DNA of 64,000 nt, from NCBI RefSeq assembly GCF_004664715.2, contig NC_051069.1, positions 12,142,501 through 12,206,500 on the forward strand. The letters are read 5' to 3'. The stretch comes from Peromyscus leucopus (Eukaryota > Chordata > Mammalia > Rodentia > Cricetidae). The notes beneath the pieces were generated by a model that worked only from the letters and a program-made list of their open reading frames with translations, was not told where the DNA came from and searched no databases. Below, piece after piece: positions 22,915-33,790 of the stretch; the first letter of the stretch is position 1; each line of letters opens with the position of its first letter. A program made the translations under genes and the position numbers.

Positions 22915-22915
22915 G
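22720..22915 (+). mobile_element. B3 SINE ending in alternating purine-pyrimidine tract
   Basis: The head ggggccagcaaaatgtctcag and middle ggtttgacccctgggactc are typical. It ends in (GC)n(AC)n at 22868-22914. Confidence 0.75.
22868..22914 (+). repeat. (GC)n(AC)n alternating tract
   Basis: About 47 bases of strictly alternating purine-pyrimidine, the first half nearly all CG steps. This composition is prone to left-handed (Z) DNA. A (TC)n tract follows at 22947-22984. Confidence 0.9.
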
Positions 22916-22945
22916 CTCTATGGCTTGACCTAAATGTGCAAATAC

Positions 22946-22976
<31 letters not shown>

Positions 22977-23079
22977 ATTCTCTCACACACAATAACATAA
23001 TAATAATAAAAAACAAAAACCCATTAATGCTATTATTAATATATTATATTAATAATATTAATATAGCTTGGTATTAATG

Positions 23080-23180
23080 CTAGCTTGGGGTGATGGTGCA
23101 TATGTAGCCTCCCTATACTGAGCCTAAAGGATTGGAAGTTTGAGGTCAGCCAATGTTACATGGTGAGACTCTCAGGAAAT
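23080..23180 (+). mobile_element. Degraded B1-like SINE
   Basis: The words ttggggtgatggtgcatatg and gaggtcagccaatgttacatgg are weakly B1-like. An AT-rich ttaatatta run precedes it at 23030-23075. Confidence 0.45.
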
Positions 23181-23699
23181 ACCACCACAATCACTACCAG
23201 CAGCATCAACAAAGTGAACCCCAGAACTATCAACCCAGATATAGGTTAGTTACCCACATGAGGCCTTATTTTTCTTCTTTAAACCTGGTATAAAGTAACT
23301 CCAATACCTGAATCTTTTTTTTCACATGGTGTTGGGATGATTTACATGAAATAAATCATGGGAAAGCTTTTTATCAAAGTTCCTGGCAAACAATCACTGC
23401 TCGACTCTTAACAGGTCCTAAATCACCCCCCCCCCAACAGCCCACGAATAAGCCAACATTGGACTCTAGGCCAGGGTGTGGTAATCCAAAACGGCTTTTG
23501 AAGGTAACAGACAATAAGCCAGATGAGGAGGAAATAGGGCCAACATTTATGGAGGACTGACTACATTTCACACTACCATGCAGCAAAGCATGCCCCAGGA
23601 CACCAGAAGGCTCAGGGAGCTTAATACTACCCCCAAGTCACAGAACAGGAGTGAGAGACGTGGGTTCAGACTGGCTGACATGGGGTCCTGCAGCTTTGG

Positions 23700-24068
23700 T
23701 TACCTCAAGGATTCTCACACTAGCACACATCAGAATCATCTGCAGGACTTTCAAACTCCAGATTCAAGGCCTGAAGAGATGCTCAGGGTAAGAGCACTTG
23801 CTGCTCTTCTCGAGGATCCAAGTTGAGTTCCCAGCTCACACCCATAACCCCAACTTCAGTGGATCTGATGCCTCATTCTGGCTTCTATGGGCACACATAT
23901 GGCACACACTCACACAGGCACAAACATGTAAATAAAGATAAGAACAAATCTTTAAAAACATACCTATAATCCCTCCTCTGACAGTTTCTCAATCACTTGG
24001 CCTGAGATGGGACCTAGAAATGTGTGTTTCTAGCAAGTTCTCAGGTGATGTCAAAACTGATGGTCTGG
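23700..24068. mobile_element. MER5-type hAT MITE split by a B2 SINE
   Basis: The left part (cagaatcatctgcaggac, caaactccagattcaa) and right part (tgtgtttctagcaagttctcaggtgatg) fit the mammal-wide MER5 pattern. They are separated by a B2 in sense orientation at about 23764-23965 (tgctcagggtaagagcact). Confidence 0.7.
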
Positions 24069-24279
24069 GATGCTGTGGGGACATCAGCAGAAACTAAAGC
24101 TGCCTATCCTGTGAGACTCATTGTGACGACAGATGTCCCAGACTGCCAGAAACCTCCAGGAGAGTCCAGGACTGCCCTGGGAGTACATTATGGGATAGAC
24201 AGAGAAAATATATTCTTGTTGGGTTCCTTGTCTAAGGGGTATGGTCTGTGACCTCAGATAAGGGACTCCCAGTGGGTGT

Positions 24280-24292
24280 TTTATTATTTATT
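24280..24292 (-). terminator. LARP6: Candidate LARP6 polyadenylation signals (two overlapping-range AATAAA)
   Basis: Two AATAAA hexamers occur on the minus strand, at 24292-24287 and 24285-24280, about 470-480 bases after the LARP6 stop codon. I found no other AATAAA on this strand in roughly the next 1.5 kb. The downstream sequence is not strikingly GT-rich, so the site is a candidate only. It implies a 3' UTR of about 0.5 kb at 24270-24761, which contains no recognised repeat. Confidence 0.5.
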
Positions 24293-24761
24293 CACTTGAC
24301 AGGGAATAGACGCTCAGTCCTATAAGACACCATGCTATTGGCTGAAGGATTTGCCACTGAGAAAAACTCCTTTGAGGCTTCAGGAGGAACCACTGCATGG
24401 CCTGCCAAGGACAGCTCAGTCATTGCAGGAAAAAAAGCCAGTTGAGACAGACAGACTCGCTGCTAGATCTCCCCAGAGAGCCTGTGTCCCACAGCCCTTC
24501 AGAGACATTACACTCACACACTCTAGGCATTGTCAAAGCAGTGGCCATGCTGGGAGCAAGACCTCCCAGCCACAAGATGGTCTGAAAACCATGGCACACG
24601 GGACAGTGTGTATACCTTACAAATATATAAATTAAGAGGTCTACGTGGATACAAAAGCTTTCTAAGGGGACTGAATTCCATTCTCTGTCATGCTAGCTAT
24701 TGGTGAGGACCTCGAAAACAAAGTTTGTTTTCAGTGGAGCCAGTATGAAAAATAGAAGGTA

Positions 24762-25829
24762 TTATGTACAGGCTCGGCTTCGCTCGTGTCCACCATGGAA
24801 GCCCCTGGTGTTGTCGGGGCCTCTGGGCAGCCTCAGCACCCCTACAGGCAACCCATCTGCGGTCTGCATCTTCCGAGACAGCAGGGGACTTGCCCCTGGA
24901 CTTTTCTCCTGTGTCCCCATCTCAGCTTGGCGTCGTCTGCGAACCCAGGGGCTGCCTGAGGGAGTGACGCTGCTGTCCGAGGAATAATCCATGCACTTCC
25001 GGAAGATCTCGGGGCTGGTGCTAAAGTTCAGTCTACCTTCTTCAGCCAGTGGGGATTTTCTGGAGACGCCCTTGCGCTGGGCCAAGGGGCTGCTCCAAGG
25101 GCTTGAGCATGGGGAGGCATTTGGGCTCAGAAAGATATTCTGGTGACCGGAAGGGCTGAGCTTGTTGGTGGCCATATGCCGGCGGCCAGCCATAGGAGAG
25201 GTGGGATTGCTCTCAGGGTCAGAGGAACTGTTGGCAGAAGACTCATCCCCCATGTACTGCAGCTCCTCCACTCTCTTGTTCAGGGACCTGCTTAGGTGGG
25301 TACTTGCTGTGGACTCGTCATCATGGTTCTTATCTTTGAGAGGTTTCTTTTTGGGTGGCTTCATCCCAATCAAGACAGCTTTCATGTTGTCCCTGCCTTG
25401 AGATTCAGTGACCATGAATTCATGGGCTTTAATGGCTGCATCTACCTCCTCGAACTCCACGATGGCACACTCTTGGGTCCCCACCTGGCTGTAGCGGCTG
25501 CTGATCCTCCGGATGTCGGGGGGCAGCTCTCTCCCAGGTTTGAGAATCCGCACCGATGAGATGACTCCAAAAGTCCCAAAGAGCTTGAGCAGATGCTCCA
25601 TCACCTTCTCCTGCACCCTTCCATTCTTTTGGGGCGTGGCCGGGGCCCATAGCTTAGTAGACAGGTGTAGGTCATACACCAGCAGCATCTTGCTGGGGAG
25701 GTTCTCATTGGGGAACAGTGGCACAGGGGTGGTCCTCCTAACCTTCCGGTGGTCCTCATTCAACTCCAGGGTGACTGAATACTTCAGGGCATGTGCTGTG
25801 GTCCTCCAGTCCCGTGTGAGTTGTTTCAC
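24762..25829 (-). CDS. LARP6: LARP6 coding exon 3 (end of La motif, RRM-like domain, SUZ-C block, stop)
   Basis: This terminal coding exon encodes residues 138-492. It starts after the acceptor TTCTTTAG|GTGAAACAA at 25830/25829, continuing KK|VKQLTRDWRTT, and ends SRACT followed by TAA (24764-24762). Order of parts: rest of the La motif to about residue 175; an RRM-like domain at about 184-296, with RNP2-like LLVYDL near 187 and RNP1-like CAIVEFEE near 258; a lysine-rich stretch KPPKKKPLKDKNHD near 294-307, a plausible nuclear localisation signal; a serine/proline-rich linker with many SP sites at about 340-430; and a C-terminal SUZ-C-type block with GLPVGVLRLPRGPDNTRGF at about 463-481. In other mammals LARP6 binds the 5' stem-loop of COL1A1 and COL1A2 mRNAs, and it is also studied as acheron in muscle. 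The exon is fully open with no frameshift. Compared with my memory of human LARP6 it has one extra glycine near the end (GFHGGHERS). Confidence 0.97.
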   Translation of the reverse strand: MKQLTRDWRTTAHALKYSVTLELNEDHRKVRRTTPVPLFPNENLPSKMLLVYDLHLSTKLWAPATPQKNGRVQEKVMEHLLKLFGTFGVISSVRILKPGRELPPDIRRISSRYSQVGTQECAIVEFEEVDAAIKAHEFMVTESQGRDNMKAVLIGMKPPKKKPLKDKNHDDESTASTHLSRSLNKRVEELQYMGDESSANSSSDPESNPTSPMAGRRHMATNKLSPSGHQNIFLSPNASPCSSPWSSPLAQRKGVSRKSPLAEEGRLNFSTSPEIFRKCMDYSSDSSVTPSGSPWVRRRRQAEMGTQEKSPGASPLLSRKMQTADGLPVGVLRLPRGPDNTRGFHGGHERSRACT

Positions 25830-26369
25830 CTAAAGAACACAAAGCAGGTCTGAATGGTACCTCCTCTCCTCTCCACACTTGTACATTCTGTATCCCCCTC
25901 CCGACCCCCCTCACCTCTGCAGCACCAATGACTTGAGTCATACCTAGTGGGGGAGACACTCAAATACCAACCAGTCGGAGAATGAGTAAAGGAAAACTTT
26001 CTCCAGCCACTTCTTCAATGGTTTCTTTCATTAAAAAATGTGTAATAAACTTTATTATAAAAATTTTCAAAAAAAATCATATGGTGAAATTAACCAGACC
26101 CAAAGTCTGCGTATCTCACTGAACAGTTAGAACAGCCATTCTGAAGCTGTGGGGTTTCACACTGGGCTACACTTTCACTATCAAATGTGTTTTACACAGT
26201 TATCCACGACCCAAAATGAAAAATCCGCAAAAGAGAACTAGAAAGATAACCAGCTTTAGATCCTCTTTCTTAACTCATGCCCACCACCTGCGTTCAGTCC
26301 TTCCTCATCCTAATTAATATTCTTTCTCCCTTTTCTACATGCTATACTGCACTCACATGCATAGTTGTT

Positions 26370-26531
26370 CACATACATGCATATGCTGTTGGCTAGATTC
26401 TGCATATCAGAGAGGACATCTCTTTTTCCTTTCCGAGATTGTGTGACTTCATTGAATATCATATATTCTAAGTCCATCCATTTTCCTGCAAATGTTGGTT
26501 ACATTTTTTTTCTTTAGAGCTGCATAGTACA

Positions 26532-26573
<42 letters not shown>

Positions 26574-26660
26574 CAGATCTTTCATTATCCATTCATTTGT
26601 TGGTGGGCAGCCTAGATTGATTCCAAGTCTTTGCTATAGTGACTAAAGCCGAAATAATAA
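26370..26660 (-). mobile_element. L1 3'-region fragment with (CA)n
   Basis: Plus-strand words aagtccatccattttcctgc, ttagagctgcatagtacacc and gattgattccaagtctttgc are antisense L1. A (CA)n of about 20 units at 26532-26571 replaces part of it. It lies in LARP6 intron 2, in the same direction as the gene. Confidence 0.75.
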
Positions 26661-27034
26661 CAATAGCTCTTGTTTCTCTTCAGATCATAAGCATCTTTTG
26701 CCTTTTTTTTTTTTAAACAGGACTGGGAATTGAACTTGGGTATCATGCATGGAGCTCCAGATGCTGCCCTCCTTTCTCGGGACAGCTGGGTTTGGAGCAG
26801 TGCCAGGCCATGGAGGACCGCAGGACAGTAGGAATTCTCCCAGGCTCCCAGGTCAGATTCCATACTCTCTAAAACTCTCTCTTGTGTACATAGACCCAAG
26901 CCTCACCTCCATCCACTAGGAAGACTTGGAAACTTTCCCAGCCTCTTACCTATCCACCCTGCTCATCTGAGGGATAGAGATATTAAAAAAAAAATGTCTA
27001 CTCCTAGCCCTGTTACAAAGATGAAATGATGAAA

Positions 27035-27299
27035 TGAGGACTTGGGGGACGGCTCAGCAGGTCAAGTGCTTGCTTGTCATGCAAGCAGCAGGACCTGAGT
27101 TTGACTCCCAGAACCATGTGAAAAATCCAGGCAGGATGACATGTGCTCATCATCCCAGCAGCCACCAGCCAGCCAGGTCCAGGCTGGGGAGGGACCCTGT
27201 CTCAAAAAATAAGGTGGCTGGCTGCTGAGGAATGGCACTGAAAATTAATCTCCAGCTACTACATATCTGCATTTACACATGTGTGCATGCACGCGCATG

Positions 27300-27350
<51 letters not shown>
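27035..27350 (+). mobile_element. B4-type SINE with (CA)25
   Basis: The head ggggacggctcagcaggtcaag and a B1-like middle (caggcaggatgacatgtgct, cctgtctcaaaaaataag). The end is (CA)n at 27300-27349. Confidence 0.7.
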
Positions 27351-27352
<2 letters not shown>

Positions 27353-27479
27353 AAATGAACAGAAAAAAAATAGAGAGAAATACATTTGTACACAAAATTT
27401 AAAATAGCAGTTCACTCTCCAAGACTACTCAATAACTACATGCTATCACTGTTTCAAATACATATGTCACAAGTGAGTT

Positions 27480-27552
27480 TTGGGTAGTACTGGGGACTGA
27501 ATGCAGAATGTCAGGCAAGCAGGCTTCCATGAGCTATAGCCCCAGCCCAGAT
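27480..27552 (-). mobile_element. ID-type SINE fragment
   Basis: The plus strand reads gtactggggactgaatgcag...gagctatagccccagccc, the reverse of an ID head. Confidence 0.6.
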
Positions 27553-27554
27553 TT

Positions 27555-27659
27555 TTCTTCTTCTTCTTCTTCTTCTTCTTCTTCTTCTTCTTCTTCTTCT
27601 TCTTCTTCTTCTTCTTCTTCTTCTTCTTCTTCTTCTTCTTCTTCTTCTTCTTCTTCTTC
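27555..27659 (-). repeat. (GAA)35 tract on the LARP6 sense strand
   Basis: Thirty-five perfect TTC units on the plus strand (GAA as read in the LARP6 transcript), with no interruption over 105 bases. They join directly to the tail end of a minus-strand B1-like SINE at 27660-27760, so the tract most likely grew from that element's A-rich tail. Confidence 0.97.
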
Positions 27660-27760
27660 GAGACAGGGTTTCACTCGATAGTTCAGGCTGGACTCAAACT
27701 CATGACCCCTCCAAAATGCTGGGATTGCAGGCCATCACACTGAATGGGCTGCTACTTTGG
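27660..27760 (-). mobile_element. B1-like SINE (source of the GAA tract)
   Basis: Plus-strand text gagacagggtttcactcgat, gttcaggctggactcaaact and aaatgctgggattgcaggc is antisense B1, shortened relative to a full copy. Confidence 0.8.
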
Positions 27761-28787
27761 AAGGATTTGGAAGGTCTGGCATTCTCTGAAGCTGTGATTT
27801 ACAGTTGATCAAGAGAAGCCCCCAAAAGATCTTCCCTGTTTCTCTGTAATCTCCCCCAAGAGTAACAGGCACAGACACCAAGTGGAATCACATTGACCTG
27901 GGCCTCTAGAAAAATGATGAAACAACTCTTCCCTGTCCCTCCCAAGATGGAAACTATGTGTATTGATGCTGCAGTATATGAAAAGCTATATTTATTTCAT
28001 AAAACGGCAATTTTGTGGAGGCCCACTTCCAGTGAAGGGTGTGCCAGGGAGATGAGTCATCCCCCGAGAACTGGTGGATGTGGGTGGGGTGGGTAACCTG
28101 AGCCTGGATGGGGAAATTACCCAGAGTCCTCTGAGGCCTAGCCCATGAGGCTGATCTGCAGAGGAACCAGGAACTCCCCATGGGCTTCAAACAGAAAAGG
28201 CACAGAAAACAAGAAAGGAAGGCTCGCTCCCTGGGCAGGGCAGGCAACCTCCACAGAGCCCTGAGTCCTGACTGACACACTGCTGGAATGCGGGCACTGT
28301 GCACTCTGGCCTGTGTTCTCTCATTATTAGCACAAAAAAGCCCCAAGTCACCTACAGAGAGACCTTGGGGGGATCAGCATGCCACAGAGAAGCAGACCTG
28401 AGACTACGGTTGGATTTCTAGTGAACAAGTCAGTCAATCGAGAATCCAGAAGAGAGTGAGATAGATGAAGGTCACTGCAAGGTTGTAGGAAAGCCAAGGC
28501 CTGGGATGATGGAGCCAGCTGTGAAAACAGCTGGGAAGGGAGCATGTGGGAGAGGCGAAGAAATCCTCCCTAAGCTTGAAGTCGGAGCACAGAAGCATGT
28601 GCTGACTTACAAGGTAGGCTGAGAACTAGGGCAGGACCACGTCCTTCCAGAGAGGAGCGCTGTAGAAGACTAGGGAACACACAGAGGCGAGAGCCAGGTC
28701 CTCTGGGAAACCTTGGTTATCTATGGGCATCTCAGGTCTGTGTCTGTGGTGCTTTATGACGGTTTCCAATATCACATCAGAAAAGGA

Positions 28788-29020
28788 ACTGGGGCTGGAG
28801 AGATGGCTCAGTGGTGAAGCACACTGGCTGCTCTTGTAGAGGACTTGAATTCAATCCCCAGCACCCACATGATGGCTCCCAACAGTCTGTAACTCCAGTT
28901 GCAGAGGATCTGACACCCTCTTCTGTACTCTGAGGGTACTGCATACACATGGTACACATACATACTCTAACACACACACATACACACATAAAGTAAAATA
29001 AATGTTTTCCTTTAAGAAAG
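28788..29020 (+). mobile_element. B2 SINE
   Basis: ggggctggagagatggctcagtg, agcacccacatgatggctcc and gatctgacaccctcttctg are clear B2 words. A minus-strand open frame of 216 codons running across it is not a gene. Confidence 0.92.
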
Positions 29021-29064
29021 AAGTTTGGCCATGTGCAACCTCTAGAACTTTGTAAGTTTGTCAG

Positions 29065-29420
29065 AAACTCTGTGTGATGATGGACCATCATTGTCAACCT
29101 GACTGGGTTGAGAATGTCTATGGAAACAAACCTCCGGATGTATCTGTGAGGATGCTTCCGTAAAGATTTAACTGTCGAGGGAAGATGAGCCCTAAACGTG
29201 GGTAGTACCATCTCAGGCCCAGGATTCCTGACTGAACGAAAAAGAGAAAACAAGACGAGCAGCCGCACTTCTCCCTGATTCCTGACTGTGTGTCCCACGT
29301 GACCAGCTGCCTCACACGCCTGCTGCCATGCCTTCCTTGACCTGACGGGGTGCACCTTCAGCCGTGACCCAAAGCCTTCTGCCGTGGTTGTCAGGTGTTC
29401 GTCACAGTGACGAGAAGGGG
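29065..29420. mobile_element. Old dispersed repeat relic
   Basis: gtcaacctgactgggttgag and ccgtggttgtcaggtgttcg, with general layout, resemble the rodent repeat family seen at 3430 and 15180. Strongly diverged. Confidence 0.4.
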
Positions 29421-30787
29421 CACTCATGCTTTGTACACTCCCTGCGTTTGGCGCCTACCTCTTGGATGTTATCACATTGCCATTAGCAGGAAATCCTCTA
29501 GAAGGAAAAGAGTCTCTGCTCTGAGTTTGGGGGTGTGAATTAGGGGATGGGAATTTGGGAGTGTGAATGCAAGTGTGTCCACCTTGCAGCTCATTTTAAA
29601 GAGAGGATGCTCCTGAGTGGATCTGTAAGTGGCAGCTAGGACAGGGGAGAGAGCCAGGGTGGCTCTTGAAGCCCTTCGGGAGCACATCGGGGGGCCTTTC
29701 CATTTAGGGGTCCCCAACCCTGGAAGTATTTTTCATGTCAGAACTTGTTCTCTGAACATGAAGCATCCCTTCCCATCTGGACTTTGCAATTCCTACTCAT
29801 CCTCCAAGACCGCATCCCAACGCCAGCACTCCAAGAAGACGTCTCGGTTCTCTAGACAGGGTCCATTGCTCTGATCAGCCAGTCCCCAAATGCCTTTATG
29901 TCTTCCATCAGTTTGTCTGTGGTTACCCTGAAGCATTTCGTGGACCTCTTATCTTTCGTTGGACTATAAGTGCTTCGAGGAAAGACGGAATGCCATATTC
30001 ATTTAGTACCTCGCGCACTTAACACAACACTCATCAAATACAAAGAATATTGTTTGATGAATGAGTAAAAGAAAAGAGTCCAAGAAGAAGGCAGAGCATG
30101 CCAGGGAGCCGGGCAGAGACGAGCTCCAAGGCACAGAGCTTTCTCCATCGCTCTCGGATAGAGTGTGCCGACATCTCGGCCAGGACCCACTTCTCATGTG
30201 GACCCACTCCTTACATAAGCCATGATGCAACAAGCTGAACAGTGCTTTTTCCATTCTAGTAAATACACTCCCCTCCAGGGAGATACAGAGTTATTATTCC
30301 AACTGGTCAGTCAATCCTCGGAGAGCAGCACGTTTAGGGCCCAAGTTCTGCATCTGTCCACAGCAGGGACAGGCAGTCTCCTGCTTGGCTGCCAGCGCCC
30401 CTCAGCATCGATCACTCCGGGACACAGAATTCCCTTAGAGTTAGTTCCCTTTGGTATCACAGAGAGCAGAGCGTGCTGGAGTCCCAGAGCAGGATTTTCT
30501 CCCTGAGTTCTGTGTGTTCTCTCCCATCCCATACTGACTCAGCTTATCAAGTGGAAGGCTTGACTGGGTGTCAGGCAATTCTAGACTGGCAGGCATCATC
30601 TCTCAAGGTCTCCAGGACCCTCTGTTCTGGTGTAGCACCCTCTGGGCATCCATGTGCCAGGCAAGATGACCCGAACTTTCCTGAGGACAAGTCACAGCGT
30701 TTCTTAATCACCACCAGCTGAGATCTGTCCTAGCACTCAGAACCCTTTACATAGCAGGCAAGTATATCCTCAAGAATGCTCTCATAA

Positions 30788-30792
<5 letters not shown>

Positions 30793-30837
<45 letters not shown>

Positions 30838-30846
30838 CGCGCATAT
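30793..30846 (+). repeat. (GT)n(GC)n alternating tract
   Basis: About 18 GT units pass into six GC units and then catatgtatatgcatata. Purine-pyrimidine alternation is unbroken for about 50 bases, prone to Z-DNA. It lies about 480 bases after LARP6 exon 2 in the direction of transcription. Confidence 0.92.
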
Positions 30847-30849
30847 GTA

Positions 30850-31140
30850 TATGCATATAGGGAACCAGATGTCAATCTTGAGTGTCATTCTTCTCAGGAT
30901 CTACACACTTTGCTATTTATTCATTTATATTCAAGACAGGGCCTCTCACTGGCATAGAGCTCACCCAGTAGGCTAAGATGGCTTCTCCCTTAGCCCCACA
31001 GATCTTTTTCTACCTCCCCAGCTCCGAAAGTACAGGCATGGAACCAAGCTTGTTTTTTTGCATGTAGCTTCTGGGAATCAAATTCAGGTTCTGCTGCTTG
31101 TACGGTAAAGACTTCATTGACTGAGTTAGCTCCGAGTGCC
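30850..31140 (-). mobile_element. B4-type SINE
   Basis: Plus-strand words caagacagggcctctcactggc and attcaggttctgctgcttgt, ending tgactgagttagctcc, are antisense B4. Confidence 0.75.
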
Positions 31141-31328
31141 ACTAAATCCCTTCTCTTGATAATTTTTCCCTTTTTCAGGTGTCATATTTATTTAAAAATT
31201 CTCTTGGCAGGAGGGCCTGTGGCTGAGGGGTGGGGTGCCAAACAAAACAACAACAGAATGTTTAACACCACAAAGGTCCACACCCCGGACTCGAATGCCT
31301 TGAGCAGCCTCTGAGAAGCCGGCCTCAC

Positions 31329-31539
31329 CTTTTTGAAGGAGGTGAGCAGCTTGACGCTCACGTAGCCCAGCTTGTTCCTTCGCACATGCTTGAGCAGGAA
31401 GGCATCCTTCTCTAGGTTCTCATCCGAAAAGTAGAACTCAATCTGATCGACCAACTTCCTGATAAGCTCCTCGTCTGGGGGCTTCCACTCCGGCTCCAGT
31501 TCCTCGTGCTCATTCTCGCCTCCACTTGTCGTGGCGCTG
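31329..31539 (-). CDS. LARP6: LARP6 coding exon 2 (first half of the La motif)
   Basis: The exon encodes about residues 67-137. It runs from ...SGGENEHEELEPEW through the La-motif signature QIEFYFSDENLEKDAFLL to ...KLLTSFKK. The residues that read RNA 3' ends in La-type modules are visible: Gln at about 99, Phe-Tyr at 102-103, Asp at 112 and Phe at 114. The 5' boundary is a tandem CAGCAG acceptor. Use of the first AG (exon start 31539) gives a 211-nt exon and 492 residues in total; use of the second (start 31536) drops one serine. The 3' boundary is AAAAAG|GTGAGG (GT at 31328-31327). Phase is 2 at entry, completing the split serine, and 0 at exit, which matches exons 1 and 3. The first acceptor gives the same length as the human N-terminal region as I recall it, so I annotate that one. 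Confidence 0.95.
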
Positions 31540-32169
31540 CTGAGGCCAGAGGGAAACGCCAAGTTAGTTACGGGTTGAACTCTCATCCTCCAAATTCACA
31601 GATGGAAGCCACAGGCCCCAGGAGCCCAGAACGTGGCCTGATCTGGAGTCAGCCACTGTGGATGTTAATATAAAAGTGAGCCCATCATAGAGTTGGATGG
31701 TCCCCAATCCCATGCCGATGAGGTCCTCAGGAAAGCCAGGAACTTGGGCACAGACACAAACCAGGAAATGGCTACTCAGGATGAAGGTGGAGATTCGGGC
31801 GAAAACCAAGCTGGCTGGGGAGAAGCCTGGCAGATCCTTTCCTAGAACCATGATAGGGAGCAGGTCCCTGCTCCATCTCTTCCTTCTGCTACCATTTCAA
31901 GTGTACGTATTCTCCAAGCATCTATCCTTGAGTGTACATTTGATCTTATCTGAACTGGACCCTTCATTTATGACTTCTCTGTTGGTTATACACCATCTAG
32001 CATGCACCTGGTTGTCATAGCAACCCTTGGAAATTAGACTGGCCACATCTGAATTAGCTTCCTTAAAGGCAGTTGGCCACATGACCATAAAATATTCAGA
32101 AAGTTCTGTCCTCAATCACCTGAGAATCAAGTTTCTGTTTTAACAAGTATAGAGGACCTTGAGAATAAT

Positions 32170-32500
32170 AACACAGGGCAGAGGAGACAGCTCAACTGGT
32201 AAAGTGTCACACGAGTATGAGGACCTGAATTCAGATCCCTAGCACACAGGTAAAAAGCCAACACAAGGTGGTGCCTGACTGTAATCCCAATGTTAGGGAA
32301 GCAGAGACAGAAAGATCCCTGGAGTATCAGCCAGCAAGGCTAGACAAATTGGTGGAACCCAGGTTCAAAGAGAGGCTCTGTCTCAAAAAAAAAATAAAAT
32401 AAAATAAGATAGAGCATGACTGAGAAGATACCAATATCAGCCTCTGTCCTCCACATATATGCACATGTACATGTATACATACAAACACACCTACACAAAA
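32170..32500 (+). mobile_element. B4-type SINE
   Basis: The head gcagaggagacagctcaactgg and middle actgtaatcccaatgttagg, an internal A-rich run at 32384-32410, and a cytosine-rich end with cacatatatgcacatg. Confidence 0.7.
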
Positions 32501-33619
32501 ATACGCTGAAAAATGGTGGGGGGCGGTGAGTAAAAATACAGATTCACCATCCACTGAGATTTCTGTGTCACTCAGATGCCAGCAAAATGCACTGGTTCCC
32601 AGATGACATACATGGTTTTGTCTTCCCTCCCCATCTTCCCACCTCCAGATGTGATTTTTAGAAGACAGTAGAGAAGAGGATCCGGATCGCAGGGCCTGTC
32701 CTGGAACCCTGGGCTTTTCAAGATGCTGCCATGCCAGAGATAGTCCATACAAAAACAGAACTTGATCTGTTATCTGGCTGGGGAGAAACATCTCTTCCTT
32801 CATGGCCATGTGGTCACAGCCACTGGGGAGTACAGTTCAAATGAGACCCAATGTCCACTCAAGGGTAGATGCTCGGAGGATATGAACATTTAGAAATGGG
32901 AGGAGAAAGGAGAGGCAGAACAGGCAGGTATGTGAGGGAACGAAACCAAACAGAGCAAGACACCTATGCCCAAGGGAAGAGAGCATGGAGAAGGTGGGTG
33001 ACAGTGTTTAGTCTTGTGACGAGGTGCAAGAGGACCAGGTGGAGCATGGGAGCCCAGATAAACATGTTCTGGAGGGGTGTCTCTGGAGGGGTCTTGCACA
33101 GACAGGGAGGTCTGACTGTGCCCCATCCTCCCAGGCCCATGTGAGGTGGGAGATGAGTGCTGTGCAGAGAGGAAGCAGACACAGCCGGCCTTGGGAAGCC
33201 CAGGGCTCCAGCCTAGGTCCTGAGAGGCTCCACTCGATGCCTTTTTTCTACCTTGCTTTGTTTATGAGTTCACTTGATCAGGCATCAGCTGCTCCAGTTC
33301 AGGAGTAGAACTTATTGGTCTGCCCCCTCTCTGTGTGAGTCATTTGTAGTAAGTTCTATCGTTTGCCAGTGCACCAGAGTGCAGCCCAAACTCTCCACTG
33401 GCCATCATCATATACCCCATCCTATGCCCCCCACCACCTCCTAACAGACATCTTTATTGCAGGGCTCAGAATCCCTAGGTGTTTGTAGTCATTTTCACTG
33501 ATGTAGTGTTTGAAGGCATACCATTACAAAATGAGAATCTGGGGTCACTTAAATCCCATGGCCTCTTCTTCCAACGTTAAAATTTTTATTTTACTGTTGG
33601 TTCTTTACTAGCCTTCTGT

Positions 33620-33790
33620 CTGTCGTCTGTCTGTTTGGGGATTTGTAGACAGAGTTTCATGTAGTTCAGACTAGCCTTGAACTCATTATGTAACCAAGTG
33701 ACCTGTTCCTCTTGCCTCCACCTCCCATGTGCTGGGAATGTAAGTGTTCACCACCAGGCCCAGTTTACACGGTGATGGCTATCCAGCCCA
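33620..33790 (-). mobile_element. B1-like SINE
   Basis: Plus-strand words gtagacagagtttcatgtag, agccttgaactcattatgta and gtgctgggaatgtaagtg are antisense B1-like, diverged. Confidence 0.65.

Larger units (their letters stand above)
25830..31328 (-). other. LARP6: LARP6 intron 2
   Basis: A 5.5-kb GT-AG intron in phase 0. It holds an L1 fragment (26370-26660), SINEs, a 105-bp GAA tract on the transcribed sense strand (27555-27659), a B2 (28788-29020), an older dispersed repeat (29065-29420) and a GT/GC alternating tract (30795-30845). No additional exon is recognisable; 27760-28780 and 29430-30780 look like unique non-coding sequence. Confidence 0.9.

Noticed and set aside
28777..29427. A 216-codon minus-strand open frame starting with ATG
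   Set aside because: It runs across a B2 SINE, its CA-rich tail (giving a CVCVCV stretch) and an old dispersed repeat inside LARP6 intron 2.
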